A stretch of DNA of 64,000 bases from Saprospira grandis str. Lewin (GCF_000250635.1 NC_016940.1:2852501-2916500), one strand, 5' to 3'. Numbered from the stretch's first letter, positions 28,840 to 37,826 are shown. Numbers and translations are program-made. The notes: generated by a model from the sequence alone, not told the origin.

Positions 28840-29571
28840 GGCTGTTCTGGCCTGAATATGCGGACTATGGCCGCAGTTGGGCAAAAGATGTTGTTCTTTG
28901 TCTTGGCTCCCCAAACCTTCAAAAATATCGCTTAGCTGCTTGGGGCTGGCATATTCATCCGCCTGGCCTTGCAAGACAAAAGCGGGAGCCTGAATTTGGG
29001 GCAAGAGCGGAGCGATATTCCAAGATTTAAAATCGGCGCGCAGCCAAGTATCGGCCCAAGCCGAGAAAATGCGGGGACTTTCGGCCCCATGATATTTCCC
29101 CAGTTTCTGAATAATTTTCGGAAGCTGGGGATTGTTTTTTACGGCAAAAATGCCAGCCAGCGTTACCTCCTCCACATAAATATGAGCGGCCAAAACGGCT
29201 AGGGCCTTCACTTGGTATTGGGCCGCATAGGCTAGGGCGATGCTGCCGCCATCGCTATGACCGATAAGGATAGGCTGTTGGACCTTTAGGCTTTGGAGCA
29301 AAGCGTATAGTTCTGCCACCCCATCTTTTTCCAGATAACTTTTGGGGCGGGGGAGGGGCAAGGGATCCGATTGGCCATAGCCTCTGCGCTCATAGAGCAG
29401 GATGGGGCAATCTAGCGCTTGGGCCAGTTCTTGGGGCCAGCCCTTCCAGAGCGGCAAAGCCCCTAGGCCTTCATGCAAGAAGACCAAAAGGGGCTTTTGG
29501 GGGGCAAAGTTGCCAATCAGTTGATAATGTAGTTGATAATCTTGGATGGGAAGAAAAGCAGAATGGCTCAT
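28792..29571 (-). CDS. alpha/beta hydrolase
   Basis: A 259-residue alpha/beta-hydrolase fold protein starting at the ATG at 29571. The oxyanion strand is LLVFLHEGLGALPLWKGWP. The nucleophile elbow GHSDGG gives the catalytic Ser, an acid lies in LQGQADEY, and the His is in NCGHSPH, so the triad is complete. No signal peptide is present. The start codon shares one base with the stop of the upstream LRR gene (TAATG), so translation is coupled. It is last in the operon of M1 aminopeptidase, LRR lipoprotein and hydrolase. Substrate is unknown; esterase, lipase or peptidase activity are all possible. Confidence 0.88.
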   Translation of the reverse strand: MSHSAFLPIQDYQLHYQLIGNFAPQKPLLVFLHEGLGALPLWKGWPQELAQALDCPILLYERRGYGQSDPLPLPRPKSYLEKDGVAELYALLQSLKVQQPILIGHSDGGSIALAYAAQYQVKALAVLAAHIYVEEVTLAGIFAVKNNPQLPKIIQKLGKYHGAESPRIFSAWADTWLRADFKSWNIAPLLPQIQAPAFVLQGQADEYASPKQLSDIFEGLGSQDKEQHLLPNCGHSPHIQARTALNALLLPFLSRQISL

Positions 29572-30674
29572 TATTGAATAATCGTTTCGATAGAATTGGC
29601 TCGTAAAAAGGGGCGTTTTTCGCCTGGCGCCCCCCAATAGATGCGAGTATTGGGTAATATTTTTTTCAGGGCCTTGATGGCCTGTTCATTAACGCCATTT
29701 TCCTCTTGCCAGATGAGCACCTTTAGGTGTTTGAAGCGCTCAATACTTTTGGGGAGGGCTCGGCGGCCCAAGAAAGAGATATCGAGCACCTCTAGATTGG
29801 GCAATTTGGCCAATAACTTAAGGTTGTTATCTAGGGGGAGTTGGTAGCAGCCGGCAATGCTCAGCACTCTGAGCGATTTCATCTGTTGGACATTTAGGGC
29901 AAACTGCTGTAAGGGCAGGCGTTGCAAGAGGAGCTTTTCCAATTTGGGCAGGCGATAAACGGCGGCAGGAAGGTAGCGAAAATTATTGTAGGCGCCAGCC
30001 ATAGAGCGGTGGCTATTGCTGAGGTCTAGGCTGCGCAACTCTCGGAGTTGGGAAAATCCAGCGGGGAGAAACTTCAGCTTATTATCTCTTAGGCTGAGAT
30101 TTTCGAGTTTTCGGAGTTGATAAATAGAATTGGGGAGTTCTTCTAGCTGATTAGAGCTAAGGTCTAGGCGTTTGAGTGCTTTACATTGGTAGAGGCTAGT
30201 AGAAAAGCTTCGGATCTCATTATACTTGAGTAAAAGTTCTTCTAGCGATTGGAGACGGCCCAATTCATAGGGAATCTCTTTGAGTCCACGACTAGAGAGG
30301 TTGAGGTAGCGTTTTTGGGCCATAGCGCTGGGGCGCATAGGGATATTCAGGCCCATCAGGTAGCGGATGCGGGCCCTGCGTTTGCTTTCTAGTTGATAGA
30401 GAAAGAACTGCACTTCCTCCTCACTTTTGCCGTAGGGATAATTAAAGTCCTCTTGGCTTTGGAGCAGGGCAAAAATGCTATCGCTATAATTGGGATAGGC
30501 ATTATTGATATAATCGGGCTGATCGGGGCGCAAAGGGTGCCCTCTCCAAAGGCTATCCTTTGGATATTGGTAAATAGTTGGTTCTTCCACCAAGGCAACG
30601 GGCTCGGCGGGGGTGCTGGTTTGGCAGGCCCAAAGGAGCAAGAGCTGGCTGAGCAGCCAGCTCTTGCGGGCCAA
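29571..30674 (-). CDS. leucine-rich-repeat lipoprotein, TTG start
   Basis: A 367-residue protein whose N-terminus is a lipoprotein signal, with Cys17 in LLLWACQ. The start at 30674 is TTG; no ATG occurs in frame until about residue 105, so a non-ATG start is required for the signal to be made. Residues of about 120-345 hold roughly ten leucine-rich repeats of 22-23 residues (LSLRDNKLKFLPAGFSQLREL, LDLSSNQLEELPNSIYQLRKL). Lipid-anchored LRR proteins usually bind other proteins. It starts 13 bases after the M1 gene and is coupled to the hydrolase. Confidence 0.87.
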   Translation of the reverse strand: MARKSWLLSQLLLLWACQTSTPAEPVALVEEPTIYQYPKDSLWRGHPLRPDQPDYINNAYPNYSDSIFALLQSQEDFNYPYGKSEEEVQFFLYQLESKRRARIRYLMGLNIPMRPSAMAQKRYLNLSSRGLKEIPYELGRLQSLEELLLKYNEIRSFSTSLYQCKALKRLDLSSNQLEELPNSIYQLRKLENLSLRDNKLKFLPAGFSQLRELRSLDLSNSHRSMAGAYNNFRYLPAAVYRLPKLEKLLLQRLPLQQFALNVQQMKSLRVLSIAGCYQLPLDNNLKLLAKLPNLEVLDISFLGRRALPKSIERFKHLKVLIWQEENGVNEQAIKALKKILPNTRIYWGAPGEKRPFLRANSIETIIQ

Positions 30675-30687
30675 TAGCTTAATTGTT

Positions 30688-33312
30688 TTAATTGACTTTC
30701 CAGTTTTGATAGAGATTCTTCAAATTACTATTTTCTTCCTTCTCTATAACCGTCTTTAGGGCCTTTTGAATTTCCTCATAGGGGGCTTTTTCAAAATAAG
30801 CCTTTTGCAAATCGTAGAGGGCATTGGCTGCGGCATAGCGGTGCCAGAGGTCATTCTTGGGGTTGCTGCCAATTTCTTTTAGTGTTTTGACCTTTTCTAG
30901 GGTCAAATTATCATCGGCAATAGCGACAAGGAGCTTTTGGTATTGGCCAAAAAAGCTAATGGCGCCATAGTTCTCGGTTTTCTGCCAGTTCTTGCTAAAG
31001 AACGGCAGATATTGTCGGTCGCCGGTTTGGCCATAGAGCTCGGCAATGCCCATGAGCAGGGTGGGATTTTGTTCCTGCTCTAGCTCTTTGGCTAGTTCAA
31101 GGGCCAGGTTCTGGTCAATTTGCTGAATGGCCTTAAAGGCGCCATAGATGACGCTATAGGCTTCTTCTTGATTGGCCATAATTTTTTTGACGGTAGGAAG
31201 AATACTGGCATCGCCTATGCGGCCCAGCTGTTGAAGGGCGGCCATGCGCACCTGAGAGTGGGGATCTTCCTCGGCCATTTTGCTCAATTTGGCGATCAGG
31301 CTTTTTGTCTCTTCTTCAGATTGTGCTTTTACATAATCGCAAGCCATAGCGCGGATGGGCCAGGCGGGATCTTGCAGGGCGGTCCAGAAAAGCTTGCGCA
31401 TCTTTTCTTCGCCTTGGTCGTATTTGATCTTTTGCAAGGCATCGTAGCGGTCTTGAAAGCGGGCTGAAAGGCGATATTGGGCGGCCCATTCTTCCTTGCT
31501 TTGTTCCTCGGCACGTTCGGCTAGGAGCATGCGTTCCCGATCTACGGCCACCCAAGTAGGGGCTTCATCGAGGGGAAACTCAAAGCGCTGTTTTTGTTGG
31601 TCCATACGGATCTGCTTAATGATGGGCAAATCGCCAGCAGAAGGGGTATAGATGGCCAGTTCCATGGGCAGAATAAAGACCGTACTTTGGCTATAGTCTT
31701 GGGTTTGTTCTAACTCTACTACTAGGGTTTTGCTACTATCGGAATAGCTGCGTTTGATATTGAGCTTGGGGTGTCCCGCCTTATAGAACCATTGATTAAA
31801 GAACCAATTGAGGTCTTCTCCAGTCACTTCTTCAAAGGCGAGGCGAAGCTCATCGGCTTCGGCGGCGCTATATTCATTTTTGTGCAAATAGTGTTTGAGG
31901 CTTTCAAAGAAAGCATCATCGCCCAAATATTTGCGGAGCATATGTAAAATGGCCCCTCCTTTATTGTAGCTATGGGCATCAAACATATCTTCTTTATCCT
32001 CATAGCCATAATGGATAAGGGGGTGGGCATCATCTTGCAAAACGGCTTGGTTCATATAGCCACGGACCTCATTCATGCGCTTGTAGTCGGCAAAGTCGCG
32101 GCCATAGCGGTGTTCAAACCAGAGGTATTCGCCATAGTTGGCAAAAGACTCATTGAGGGGGAGGTTGGCCCAGCTCTCGCAGGTCACCAAATCGCCAAAC
32201 CAATGGTGCATCATTTCATGGGCCACTACGCCTTCATTGGACGTATTATCAATCAATTCTCGGCTAGTTTTCTGCATATACTCGCCAAAGATAACGCCGG
32301 TGGTATTCTCCATGGCGCCAGAAACATAGTCGCGGACGACCACCTGCGAGTATTTGGGCCAAGGATAATCATAGCCTAGGCGGGCCGAAAAGAAGCTGAG
32401 CATTTCTGGAGTTTGCGGAAAAATGGCCTTTGCATGCTCTGCATATTCTGCTTCTACATAATATTCGAGCAGTTTGCCGTTCCATTCTTCGGTACTGCGG
32501 GCAAATTCTCCAATGGCCATCATAAAGAGGTAGGGCGCATGGTTTTGCTCCATTTTCCAGTGGTCGGTTCGGCTGCCGTCTTCATTTTTTCTGCTGCTAA
32601 TGAGTAGGCCATTAGAGAGGGTTTGGAAGCGGTCTTGGACCGTAATTTTAATTTCCTGAGTTGTTCTTTCGTTGGGGCGGTCAATAGTGGGAAACCAGCA
32701 AGAGCTGGATTCGGTCTCGCCTTGGGTCCAGATTTGCTGCGGTTTATCGGGGTTTTTGCCATCGGGGTTAATAAAGTAGAGGCCTTTATCTGCGGTAATA
32801 GCGGCGCTTCCGCCAATGGGTAATTCATCGGGTTTGGCGGTATATTCTACCAAAATCTGGTAGCTTTCTTCTCGGCTATAACTGCGGTCCAATTGGATAA
32901 AGAGGTTCTTTTGGTCCTCATACTTATATTGCAGCTTTTTTTCTTGTCCGCCCTGCAAAATGGCCACCTTCTGAATATCAAAGCCCTTGGCATCTAGGCG
33001 TAGAGAGTCGGTGGGGTAAAAAAGCGGCTTGATGGTCAATTTTGCTTTACCCAAGAGGTATTTTTTGTTCCAATCAAAGCGGACCTCCAAATCGGTATGC
33101 AGCAAATCGTTGCGGCGGGTATAGCTGGGGTTGTAAACGGCCCGATCAAAATCTAGGCGGTTGGCGGTTACTTCTACGGGTTCTAGTTCATAGTCAATGT
33201 ACTCAACTACTTCTTCTTTTTTTACTTTCGAGCTGGTTTTACAGCTTGTGCCCATCATGGCTAGGCCCATGAGGCTCCCCCAAAAGAGGGCTTTTTTAGA
33301 GATCTGTACCAT
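30688..33312 (-). CDS. M1-family metallo-aminopeptidase lipoprotein
   Basis: An 874-residue zinc aminopeptidase. The lipoprotein signal ends in MGTSC (Cys near 24). The N-terminal beta domain (about 60-290) is followed by the catalytic domain with GAMEN near residue 331, the zinc motif HEMMH at 365-369, and the third ligand Glu in NESFANY. A long C-terminal region (about 640-870) shows HEAT-like helical repeats (MRKLFWTALQDPAWPIRAMACDYV, SLIAKLSKMAEEDPHSQVRMAALQQLG). It probably trims N-terminal residues from peptides at the cell surface or in the periplasm. It is first in a three-gene operon. Confidence 0.93.
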   Translation of the reverse strand: MVQISKKALFWGSLMGLAMMGTSCKTSSKVKKEEVVEYIDYELEPVEVTANRLDFDRAVYNPSYTRRNDLLHTDLEVRFDWNKKYLLGKAKLTIKPLFYPTDSLRLDAKGFDIQKVAILQGGQEKKLQYKYEDQKNLFIQLDRSYSREESYQILVEYTAKPDELPIGGSAAITADKGLYFINPDGKNPDKPQQIWTQGETESSSCWFPTIDRPNERTTQEIKITVQDRFQTLSNGLLISSRKNEDGSRTDHWKMEQNHAPYLFMMAIGEFARSTEEWNGKLLEYYVEAEYAEHAKAIFPQTPEMLSFFSARLGYDYPWPKYSQVVVRDYVSGAMENTTGVIFGEYMQKTSRELIDNTSNEGVVAHEMMHHWFGDLVTCESWANLPLNESFANYGEYLWFEHRYGRDFADYKRMNEVRGYMNQAVLQDDAHPLIHYGYEDKEDMFDAHSYNKGGAILHMLRKYLGDDAFFESLKHYLHKNEYSAAEADELRLAFEEVTGEDLNWFFNQWFYKAGHPKLNIKRSYSDSSKTLVVELEQTQDYSQSTVFILPMELAIYTPSAGDLPIIKQIRMDQQKQRFEFPLDEAPTWVAVDRERMLLAERAEEQSKEEWAAQYRLSARFQDRYDALQKIKYDQGEEKMRKLFWTALQDPAWPIRAMACDYVKAQSEEETKSLIAKLSKMAEEDPHSQVRMAALQQLGRIGDASILPTVKKIMANQEEAYSVIYGAFKAIQQIDQNLALELAKELEQEQNPTLLMGIAELYGQTGDRQYLPFFSKNWQKTENYGAISFFGQYQKLLVAIADDNLTLEKVKTLKEIGSNPKNDLWHRYAAANALYDLQKAYFEKAPYEEIQKALKTVIEKEENSNLKNLYQNWKVN

Positions 33313-33370
33313 ATTATTTTCTGCACTACTTTTTTCAATGCGTTTTGATTTTGCCGTTTTGGCTGCTCTT

Positions 33371-33378
33371 CAAAGATA
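33371..33378 (-). promoter_or_regulatory. candidate -7 element for the M1 operon
   Basis: TATCTTTG on the minus strand is a perfect TAnnTTTG, 58 bases before the M1 start. A good -33 partner is missing. Confidence 0.4.
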
Positions 33379-33409
33379 CAAATTTCTGCAAGAAGTAGAT
33401 AGGGGCTTT

Positions 33410-33538
33410 GGGGCCCGCGGCCGCCCCTAAAAGGGCGGGCGGCCGCCGCTATGCTTTGGGGCTCGCAGGTCTGCTCGGCCCTGCGCAGGCTTCGCCTGCT
33501 GGGTCTGGCCTGCGGCCACCCCGCCGCAGCGCTGGGCC
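33410..33538 (-). repeat. GC-rich foldback repeat, copy 11 (type B)
   Basis: Type B, GGCCC/GGGCC ends. The first hairpin has arms containing GGCCGCCC and GGGCGG. Confidence 0.9.
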
Positions 33539-33569
33539 AAAAAAAGGGGCTGCAATGCTTGCAGCCCCT
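33536..33569 (-). terminator. terminator of the 33597 gene
   Basis: Stem GGGGCTGC/GCAGCCCC with loop AATGCTT and a U tail on the minus strand. It is nearly identical to the terminator of the paralogue at 34165. Confidence 0.88.
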
Positions 33570-33596
33570 GAGTTCAAAGCGAAAATATTGATTGGC

Positions 33597-34142
33597 TTAC
33601 TCTTTAGTCCTTTTTTTAAAGGCTTGCATTTCGTCGCCAAAGTCATTAAACTTCTGGAAGATATCTTGCCCATGGTTATCGGGACAGTTTTTGGCCAATA
33701 AACTATTGAGCATATCTGTATACTTTTGTCTTTCTACTGCAGGATCGCCAGCCATTTCTAGTAGTTCTTGAGCAGAGGCAGCGCTTATATTATTTTTCTT
33801 TGCCTCGCTCAAACATTGGCTAAAGGGGCGAGTATTTAGCATAATTTTTCGCACTTCTAGCAGCCTCTCCTCAGGATTTAGACCTTCTTTGTTTTGGGCT
33901 TCTTGGAGCAAGGCAATGGCTTTATCTAAGGACAGCCGCAGCGTTTTTTCCTCTTGTTGCAGGCAGTTACAAAGGTCAAGGGCCATGCTGTCTAGTTCTG
34001 TTTGGGTGCTTGGACTTAGCCTAGCCATATCGGCTTCAACAGAAGAACTTTCCTCTTTTTGGGCCAAGGCTTCTTTTGGGCTGGCCAGCAAGAAAAAGTT
34101 AATGATTAGGGCCGTAAATAGGTAGTTGCTAAATAAACGCAT
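33597..34142 (-). CDS. exported protein, paralogue of the 34226 gene
   Basis: A 181-residue protein with a signal peptide ending in PKEALAQ and no lipobox, so a soluble exported protein. The mature part is helical and acidic. It shares with its upstream neighbour a CxC pair (DLCNCLQQ), a middle Cys (QCLSEAKK), KNCP near the C-terminus, and the ending FQKFNDFGDEMQAFKKRTKE. The five conserved cysteines suggest disulfides or metal binding. No known family is recognised. Gene and terminator are both duplicated in tandem. Confidence 0.8.
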   Translation of the reverse strand: MRLFSNYLFTALIINFFLLASPKEALAQKEESSSVEADMARLSPSTQTELDSMALDLCNCLQQEEKTLRLSLDKAIALLQEAQNKEGLNPEERLLEVRKIMLNTRPFSQCLSEAKKNNISAASAQELLEMAGDPAVERQKYTDMLNSLLAKNCPDNHGQDIFQKFNDFGDEMQAFKKRTKE

Positions 34143-34164
34143 AATTGTTTTGGCTTAAGGGATA

Positions 34165-34198
34165 AAATAAAAAAGGGGCTGCAATTCTTGCAGCCCCT
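34165..34198 (-). terminator. terminator of the 34226 gene
   Basis: Stem GGGGCTGC/GCAGCCCC with loop AATTCTT; A-rich upstream on the plus strand, giving the U tail. Confidence 0.88.
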
Positions 34199-34225
34199 AA
34201 ATAGGTTTAGGCATAAACGCTATGC

Positions 34226-34756
34226 TTACTCTTTACCTTTATTCTGAAGAGCTTCCATTTCTTTACCGAAGTCCATGAACTTCTGGAATACCTTCTGTTC
34301 TTTGGGGCAGTTTTTACCCAAGAAAGCGTTGATGATTTCCATCTGCTTCTTTTCTTTTACTTTACGGTCAGCATCTTCGCCGATGATTTTCTTCATTTCT
34401 TCGTCTAGAAGATCTTCATTAACACCGTCGCCTACTTTCTGGAAACATTCGCCAAAGGCTTTCATTTTGGCCATAGAGCCCATGACTACACCCATAACCT
34501 CCATGGGGTTAGTATCTTCTTTGGCTTGAGCCTCTTTGAGCAAAGGAAGAACCTCATCTACAAAAGCAGTGAGTTCTTCACCGTGTTGGCTAAGGCATTC
34601 GCAAGCGCCGGTAGACATTTTGTCCATTTCGGCTTTGGCTTCATCGCTCATTTTTGCGATGTCGGGATTGCTAGCTGTGGGATCTCCACCTCCACAAGAC
34701 ATGAGGAAAAAGCTAGTCATAAGAGCGATAAGAAGGCTGCTGCTAAATAAACGCAT
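34226..34756 (-). CDS. lipoprotein, paralogue of the 33597 gene
   Basis: A 176-residue protein from the ATG at 34756; the longer frame to 34864 adds 36 residues without a sensible signal. MRLFSSSLLIALMTSFFLMSC is a lipoprotein signal (Cys21, then GGGD). The mature domain matches the 33597 protein: ACECLSQ, ECFQKV, KNCPKE and FQKFMDFGKEMEALQNKGKE. It is lysine- and glutamate-rich and helical. The copies differ in export mode: this one is lipid-anchored, the other soluble. Function is unknown. Confidence 0.82.
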   Translation of the reverse strand: MRLFSSSLLIALMTSFFLMSCGGGDPTASNPDIAKMSDEAKAEMDKMSTGACECLSQHGEELTAFVDEVLPLLKEAQAKEDTNPMEVMGVVMGSMAKMKAFGECFQKVGDGVNEDLLDEEMKKIIGEDADRKVKEKKQMEIINAFLGKNCPKEQKVFQKFMDFGKEMEALQNKGKE

Positions 34757-35070
34757 AATTGTAAGAATTAAAATGATAAGATGTAATAGGGATTGAGCAC
34801 AATTAGAACAATGGTTTTGCGCTTGAGCAATCAGCCCAGAAACTTCAAAAACATGGGTAATCAACTGTCTCAGTTTTTAACAAAACCAAATATAGGGCTT
34901 TCGAATTATAGCTGCCAGTTTTTTTAAGGAAAGCTTAAATATTATTTTTTAGTCAGCTTTGTTCGGGCAGGGTTGTTTTAAAATATTTTGGGGTGAAATT
35001 AGTTTTGGCTGTGCGCTTTGCTGCTAAGTAAAAGTTATCTCAAAATGCTTGCAGCGGAGGAGGCGCATTT
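34757..35070 (-). promoter_or_regulatory. upstream region of the paralogue pair
   Basis: No gene is visible. TATATTTG on the minus strand at 34887-34894 matches TAnnTTTG, which would give a leader of about 120 bases before the 34756 start; the -33 position reads TGG rather than TTG. Confidence 0.35.
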
Positions 35071-35186
35071 GGCCTAGCGATGTGCAGCAGTGGCCCGCAG
35101 GGCCAGACCGAGCCGCTGAAAGCGGCGAAGGGCCGAGCGAAGAGCGAGCTGCGGAACGTAGCGCCCGCCGCAGGCGGGAGGCCCCC
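35071..35186 (+). repeat. GC-rich foldback repeat, copy 12 (type C)
   Basis: Type C, GGCCT/AGGCC ends, inner hairpin CCCGCC/GGCGGG around GCA. It lies between divergent genes. Confidence 0.9.
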
Positions 35187-35232
35187 AAAAAAAACAGCAG
35201 ATAAACAGCAGCATATAGGGGGGCAAAATAGT

Positions 35233-35263
35233 TTTGTATAGCCTAGCGAAAAGCCTATCTTTA
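35233..35263 (+). promoter_or_regulatory. promoter of cdd
   Basis: TTTG at 35233, exactly 19 bases, then TATCTTTA (one mismatch to TAnnTTTG), 77 bases before the cdd ATG. Confidence 0.6.
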
Positions 35264-35339
35264 CAAGCTTTTCTATTGTGAACAACCTTGGGCGCTTAGT
35301 GGGACAAGCTTTGGGTTCAAGTAAAAGGAAAATTAGACG

Positions 35340-35825
35340 ATGGGCAAAAAGATTGAGATTCGGGCCAACTATGAACTATTTTCTAAGGCGGAGGAGCTGC
35401 CTGCTATTGAGGCGGAGCTTTTGCTTAGGGCGCATGCGGCCTGTGATACTGCCTATGCACCCTATAGTGAGTTTAGAGTGGGGGCGGCGGCGCTTTTGGA
35501 GAATGGGGAGATTGTATTGGGGAGTAATCAGGAAAATGCGGCATATCCGTCTACCATTTGTGCAGAAAGAGCAGCTGTTTTTGCGGCTGCGGCACAATTT
35601 CCGGGGGTAGTTATTCGGGCGGTGGCGATTCGGGTAAAAACGGCTGGGGAGCGGGTAGAGCGTCCGATTTCTCCTTGCGGGGCTTGTCGGCAGGTATTAT
35701 TTGAGTTTGAGTGGCGGCAAGAAACGCCTATACAATTATTATTGCAGGGGGACAAAGGCGATATTTATCGGATAGCTTCGACCAAATCGCTTTTACCACT
35801 TTTGTTTGACCCAAGTTTTTTATAA
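35340..35825 (+). CDS. cdd: cytidine deaminase
   Basis: A 161-residue homotetrameric-type cytidine deaminase, which converts cytidine and deoxycytidine to uridine forms in pyrimidine salvage. Zinc ligands are Cys74 in TICAERAA (with catalytic Glu76) and Cys113/Cys116 in SPCGACRQ. The substrate loop YSEFRVGAA is present. The start is ATG at 35340; an upstream GTG frame is not needed. It is first in a compact run with the universal stress protein (3-base gap), the 36746 gene, yciO and DUF423. Confidence 0.95.
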   Translation: MGKKIEIRANYELFSKAEELPAIEAELLLRAHAACDTAYAPYSEFRVGAAALLENGEIVLGSNQENAAYPSTICAERAAVFAAAAQFPGVVIRAVAIRVKTAGERVERPISPCGACRQVLFEFEWRQETPIQLLLQGDKGDIYRIASTKSLLPLLFDPSFL

Positions 35826-35828
35826 AAG

Positions 35829-36734
35829 ATGTTAAGTAGAAATTTCCGTATTCGGGAGGGCTTATTGGCCCTAGATTATTCTTCGGCAGATGAGCAATGT
35901 TTGCGTTATTTGGAATTTTTGCAGCAGTATGTGCGCATAGATCGATTAGAATTGATGCATGTGGTAAAAAAGTCGGGCTTTTTTGAGCAACTTTTTGCGG
36001 CTGATGCGGAGCGGATGCGGAAACTTTTTCCTTCTGCGGAAGAGCAGCGGCAGCGCATGCAGGCTTTGGCGGAGGCTCATTTGGGGCAGACGAATATTCA
36101 GTTGGCCTATGAGGTAGAGAATGGGCAGCCTTTGGAGGAATTGTTGGAAGAATTGGAGGAGCAGCGGACAGATTTGTTGGTTTTGGGCAAAAAGCCTTTG
36201 GCCCAGGGGGCTGGGGTTTTGAGTCGAAACTTGGCTCGTCGCTCGCCTTCTTCTTTGCTTTTTGTGCCTCCTTTGGCCGAGCCATTGAAGTTGGGCCGTT
36301 TTATGGTGCCGGTAGATTTTTCTGAAAACTCGGCTTTGGCTTTGCAGGCGGCTTGTGCTTTGGCTCGACGTCTGCCGCAGCCGCCGCAAATAGACTGTGT
36401 GCATGTGTATCGCATGCCCGATCCGCATATATATAATATCAATCAAACGCAGGCGGAGTTTGAGGAGTTGCTTTTATCGAGCACCAAGGAGGCTTATGAG
36501 AATTTCTTGGATAACTACCTGCCTAAAGATATGCCTCGGATGGAGCTGCAATTGATACAGCGAGGGCGCTTGAGTACGGCGGGGCATTTATATGATTGGG
36601 CAGAGGATCATCGGCCCGACCTCATCTTTTTGGGGGCCAAGGGGCATACTGCGCTCAAGACGCTTTGGTTGGGCAGTGTTAGCGAAAAAATTATTCAACT
36701 CAATGAAGCTTTCCCCTGTTTCATTATTAGATAA
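35829..36734 (+). CDS. tandem-domain universal stress protein
   Basis: A 301-residue protein with two UspA-like Rossmann domains (about 1-150 and 155-300). The second ends with the ATP-binding pattern DLIFLGAKGHTALKTLWLGSVSEKII (GxxGH-x9-GSVS type). The first has DLLVLGKKPLAQGAGVLSRNLARRSPSSLL, which lacks the full glycine pattern, so only the C-terminal half is expected to bind ATP. It starts 3 bases after cdd. Its role is probably stress or metabolic signalling; partners are unknown. Confidence 0.9.
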   Translation: MLSRNFRIREGLLALDYSSADEQCLRYLEFLQQYVRIDRLELMHVVKKSGFFEQLFAADAERMRKLFPSAEEQRQRMQALAEAHLGQTNIQLAYEVENGQPLEELLEELEEQRTDLLVLGKKPLAQGAGVLSRNLARRSPSSLLFVPPLAEPLKLGRFMVPVDFSENSALALQAACALARRLPQPPQIDCVHVYRMPDPHIYNINQTQAEFEELLLSSTKEAYENFLDNYLPKDMPRMELQLIQRGRLSTAGHLYDWAEDHRPDLIFLGAKGHTALKTLWLGSVSEKIIQLNEAFPCFIIR

Positions 36735-36745
36735 GTTATTGGATT

Positions 36746-37192
36746 ATGGGCAAACAGATAGATGCCGAGCAGTTGCGGGGGCTTTTGCTCCCTTTGGGTT
36801 TTATTGAAGAGCAGGGAACGAAAGAGGAGGCCCTTGTATTTTGGCGCCGATTGGAGAACCGAGATTTGCGTTCGCCCTTTGCTTTTAGTCATGTTCGGGC
36901 TTCTTTGGACCAATATGTCTTTCGCTTAGAGGCTTGGAATCAGGGGCGATTGAAGAAGGCCGCCAAGGCGGATTTGATCGTTTTGGAAAGCCCGGAAGAT
37001 TTGGAGCCTTATAAAGAAATTATTTTGGAGAAAAGCCGTGCCGCTGCCGAGCAATTGCCTGCTTTTATTGGCTTTTTTGCCCAGCAAATGCAGGCTTTAG
37101 AAGAAGAGAAATTGAGTAGCCCAATATATAAGGCGGCGCTCAAAAATTTGGAACTGATGGCTCAAGCGGCCAATCAGGTAGATTTAGAATAA
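36746..37192 (+). CDS. protein of unknown function, 148 residues
   Basis: A soluble, mostly helical protein without signal peptide. The N-terminal half has a short mixed segment (LLLPLGFIEEQGTKEEALVFWRRLENRDLRSPFAF); the C-terminal half is amphipathic helix (PYKEIILEKSRAAAEQLPAFIGFFAQQMQALEEE). It lies 11 bases after the stress-protein gene and 7 before yciO, so it is part of the operon. No family is recognised. Confidence 0.75.
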   Translation: MGKQIDAEQLRGLLLPLGFIEEQGTKEEALVFWRRLENRDLRSPFAFSHVRASLDQYVFRLEAWNQGRLKKAAKADLIVLESPEDLEPYKEIILEKSRAAAEQLPAFIGFFAQQMQALEEEKLSSPIYKAALKNLELMAQAANQVDLE

Positions 37193-37199
37193 GGAAGTT

Positions 37200-37823
37200 A
37201 TGTTATTAGAAATTCATCCCGATAATCCTCAAGCTCGCAAGATAGAGCAGGTTTTGAAGGTCCTAAAAAATGGGGGCGTGATTATTTACCCCACCGATAC
37301 TGTTTATGGTTTGGGCTGCGATATTACCCAGCCTCGGGCCATCGAACGCATTTGCCGCATCAAGGGGATTCAGCCCAAAAAGGCCAATTTATCATTTATT
37401 TGCGCCGATCTTAGCGACATTTCTAATTATTGCCGCCCTTATTCTACCAGCATTTACAAATTGATGAAGTCGGCCCTGCCTGGTCCCTTTACCTTTATCT
37501 TAGAAGGGAATAGTAGCTTGCCCAAGTTGCTCAAAAATCGCAAGAAAACCTTGGGGGTTCGGGTGCCTAATAGTCCGATTGTCCGTGATTTAGTTTTGGG
37601 GCTTGGCCAGCCTTTGCTTTCTTCTTCTATCAAAAACTTAGATGAGGAAGATGAGATTAGAGAATACCCTACCGATCCCTACGAAATCCATGAACAATAT
37701 GAGCATCTGGTCGATTTGGTGATTGATGGCGGTATTGGTGGCCATCAGCCTTCTACGGTAGTGGATTGTACGCAAAACCCGCCCGAGTTGATCCGCCAGG
37801 GTTTGGGCAAATTGAACTTCTAA
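37200..37823 (+). CDS. yciO: YciO-type threonylcarbamoyl-AMP synthase homologue
   Basis: A 207-residue single-domain YrdC-fold protein. The start IHPDNPQARKI, the binding motif GGVIIYPTDTVYGLGCDI, RICRIKG and LGVRVPNSPIV match the YciO branch (about 206 residues in Escherichia coli) better than Sua5, which carries an extra domain. YrdC-fold enzymes make threonylcarbamoyl-AMP for the t6A modification at position 37 of tRNA. Whether YciO members do this as their main task is less certain. It lies within the cdd operon. Confidence 0.88.
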   Translation: MLLEIHPDNPQARKIEQVLKVLKNGGVIIYPTDTVYGLGCDITQPRAIERICRIKGIQPKKANLSFICADLSDISNYCRPYSTSIYKLMKSALPGPFTFILEGNSSLPKLLKNRKKTLGVRVPNSPIVRDLVLGLGQPLLSSSIKNLDEEDEIREYPTDPYEIHEQYEHLVDLVIDGGIGGHQPSTVVDCTQNPPELIRQGLGKLNF

Positions 37824-37826
37824 GTC

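Noticed and set aside
31972-32379. 135-codon frame opposite the M1 aminopeptidase
   Set aside because: Antisense shadow of the zinc-binding region.
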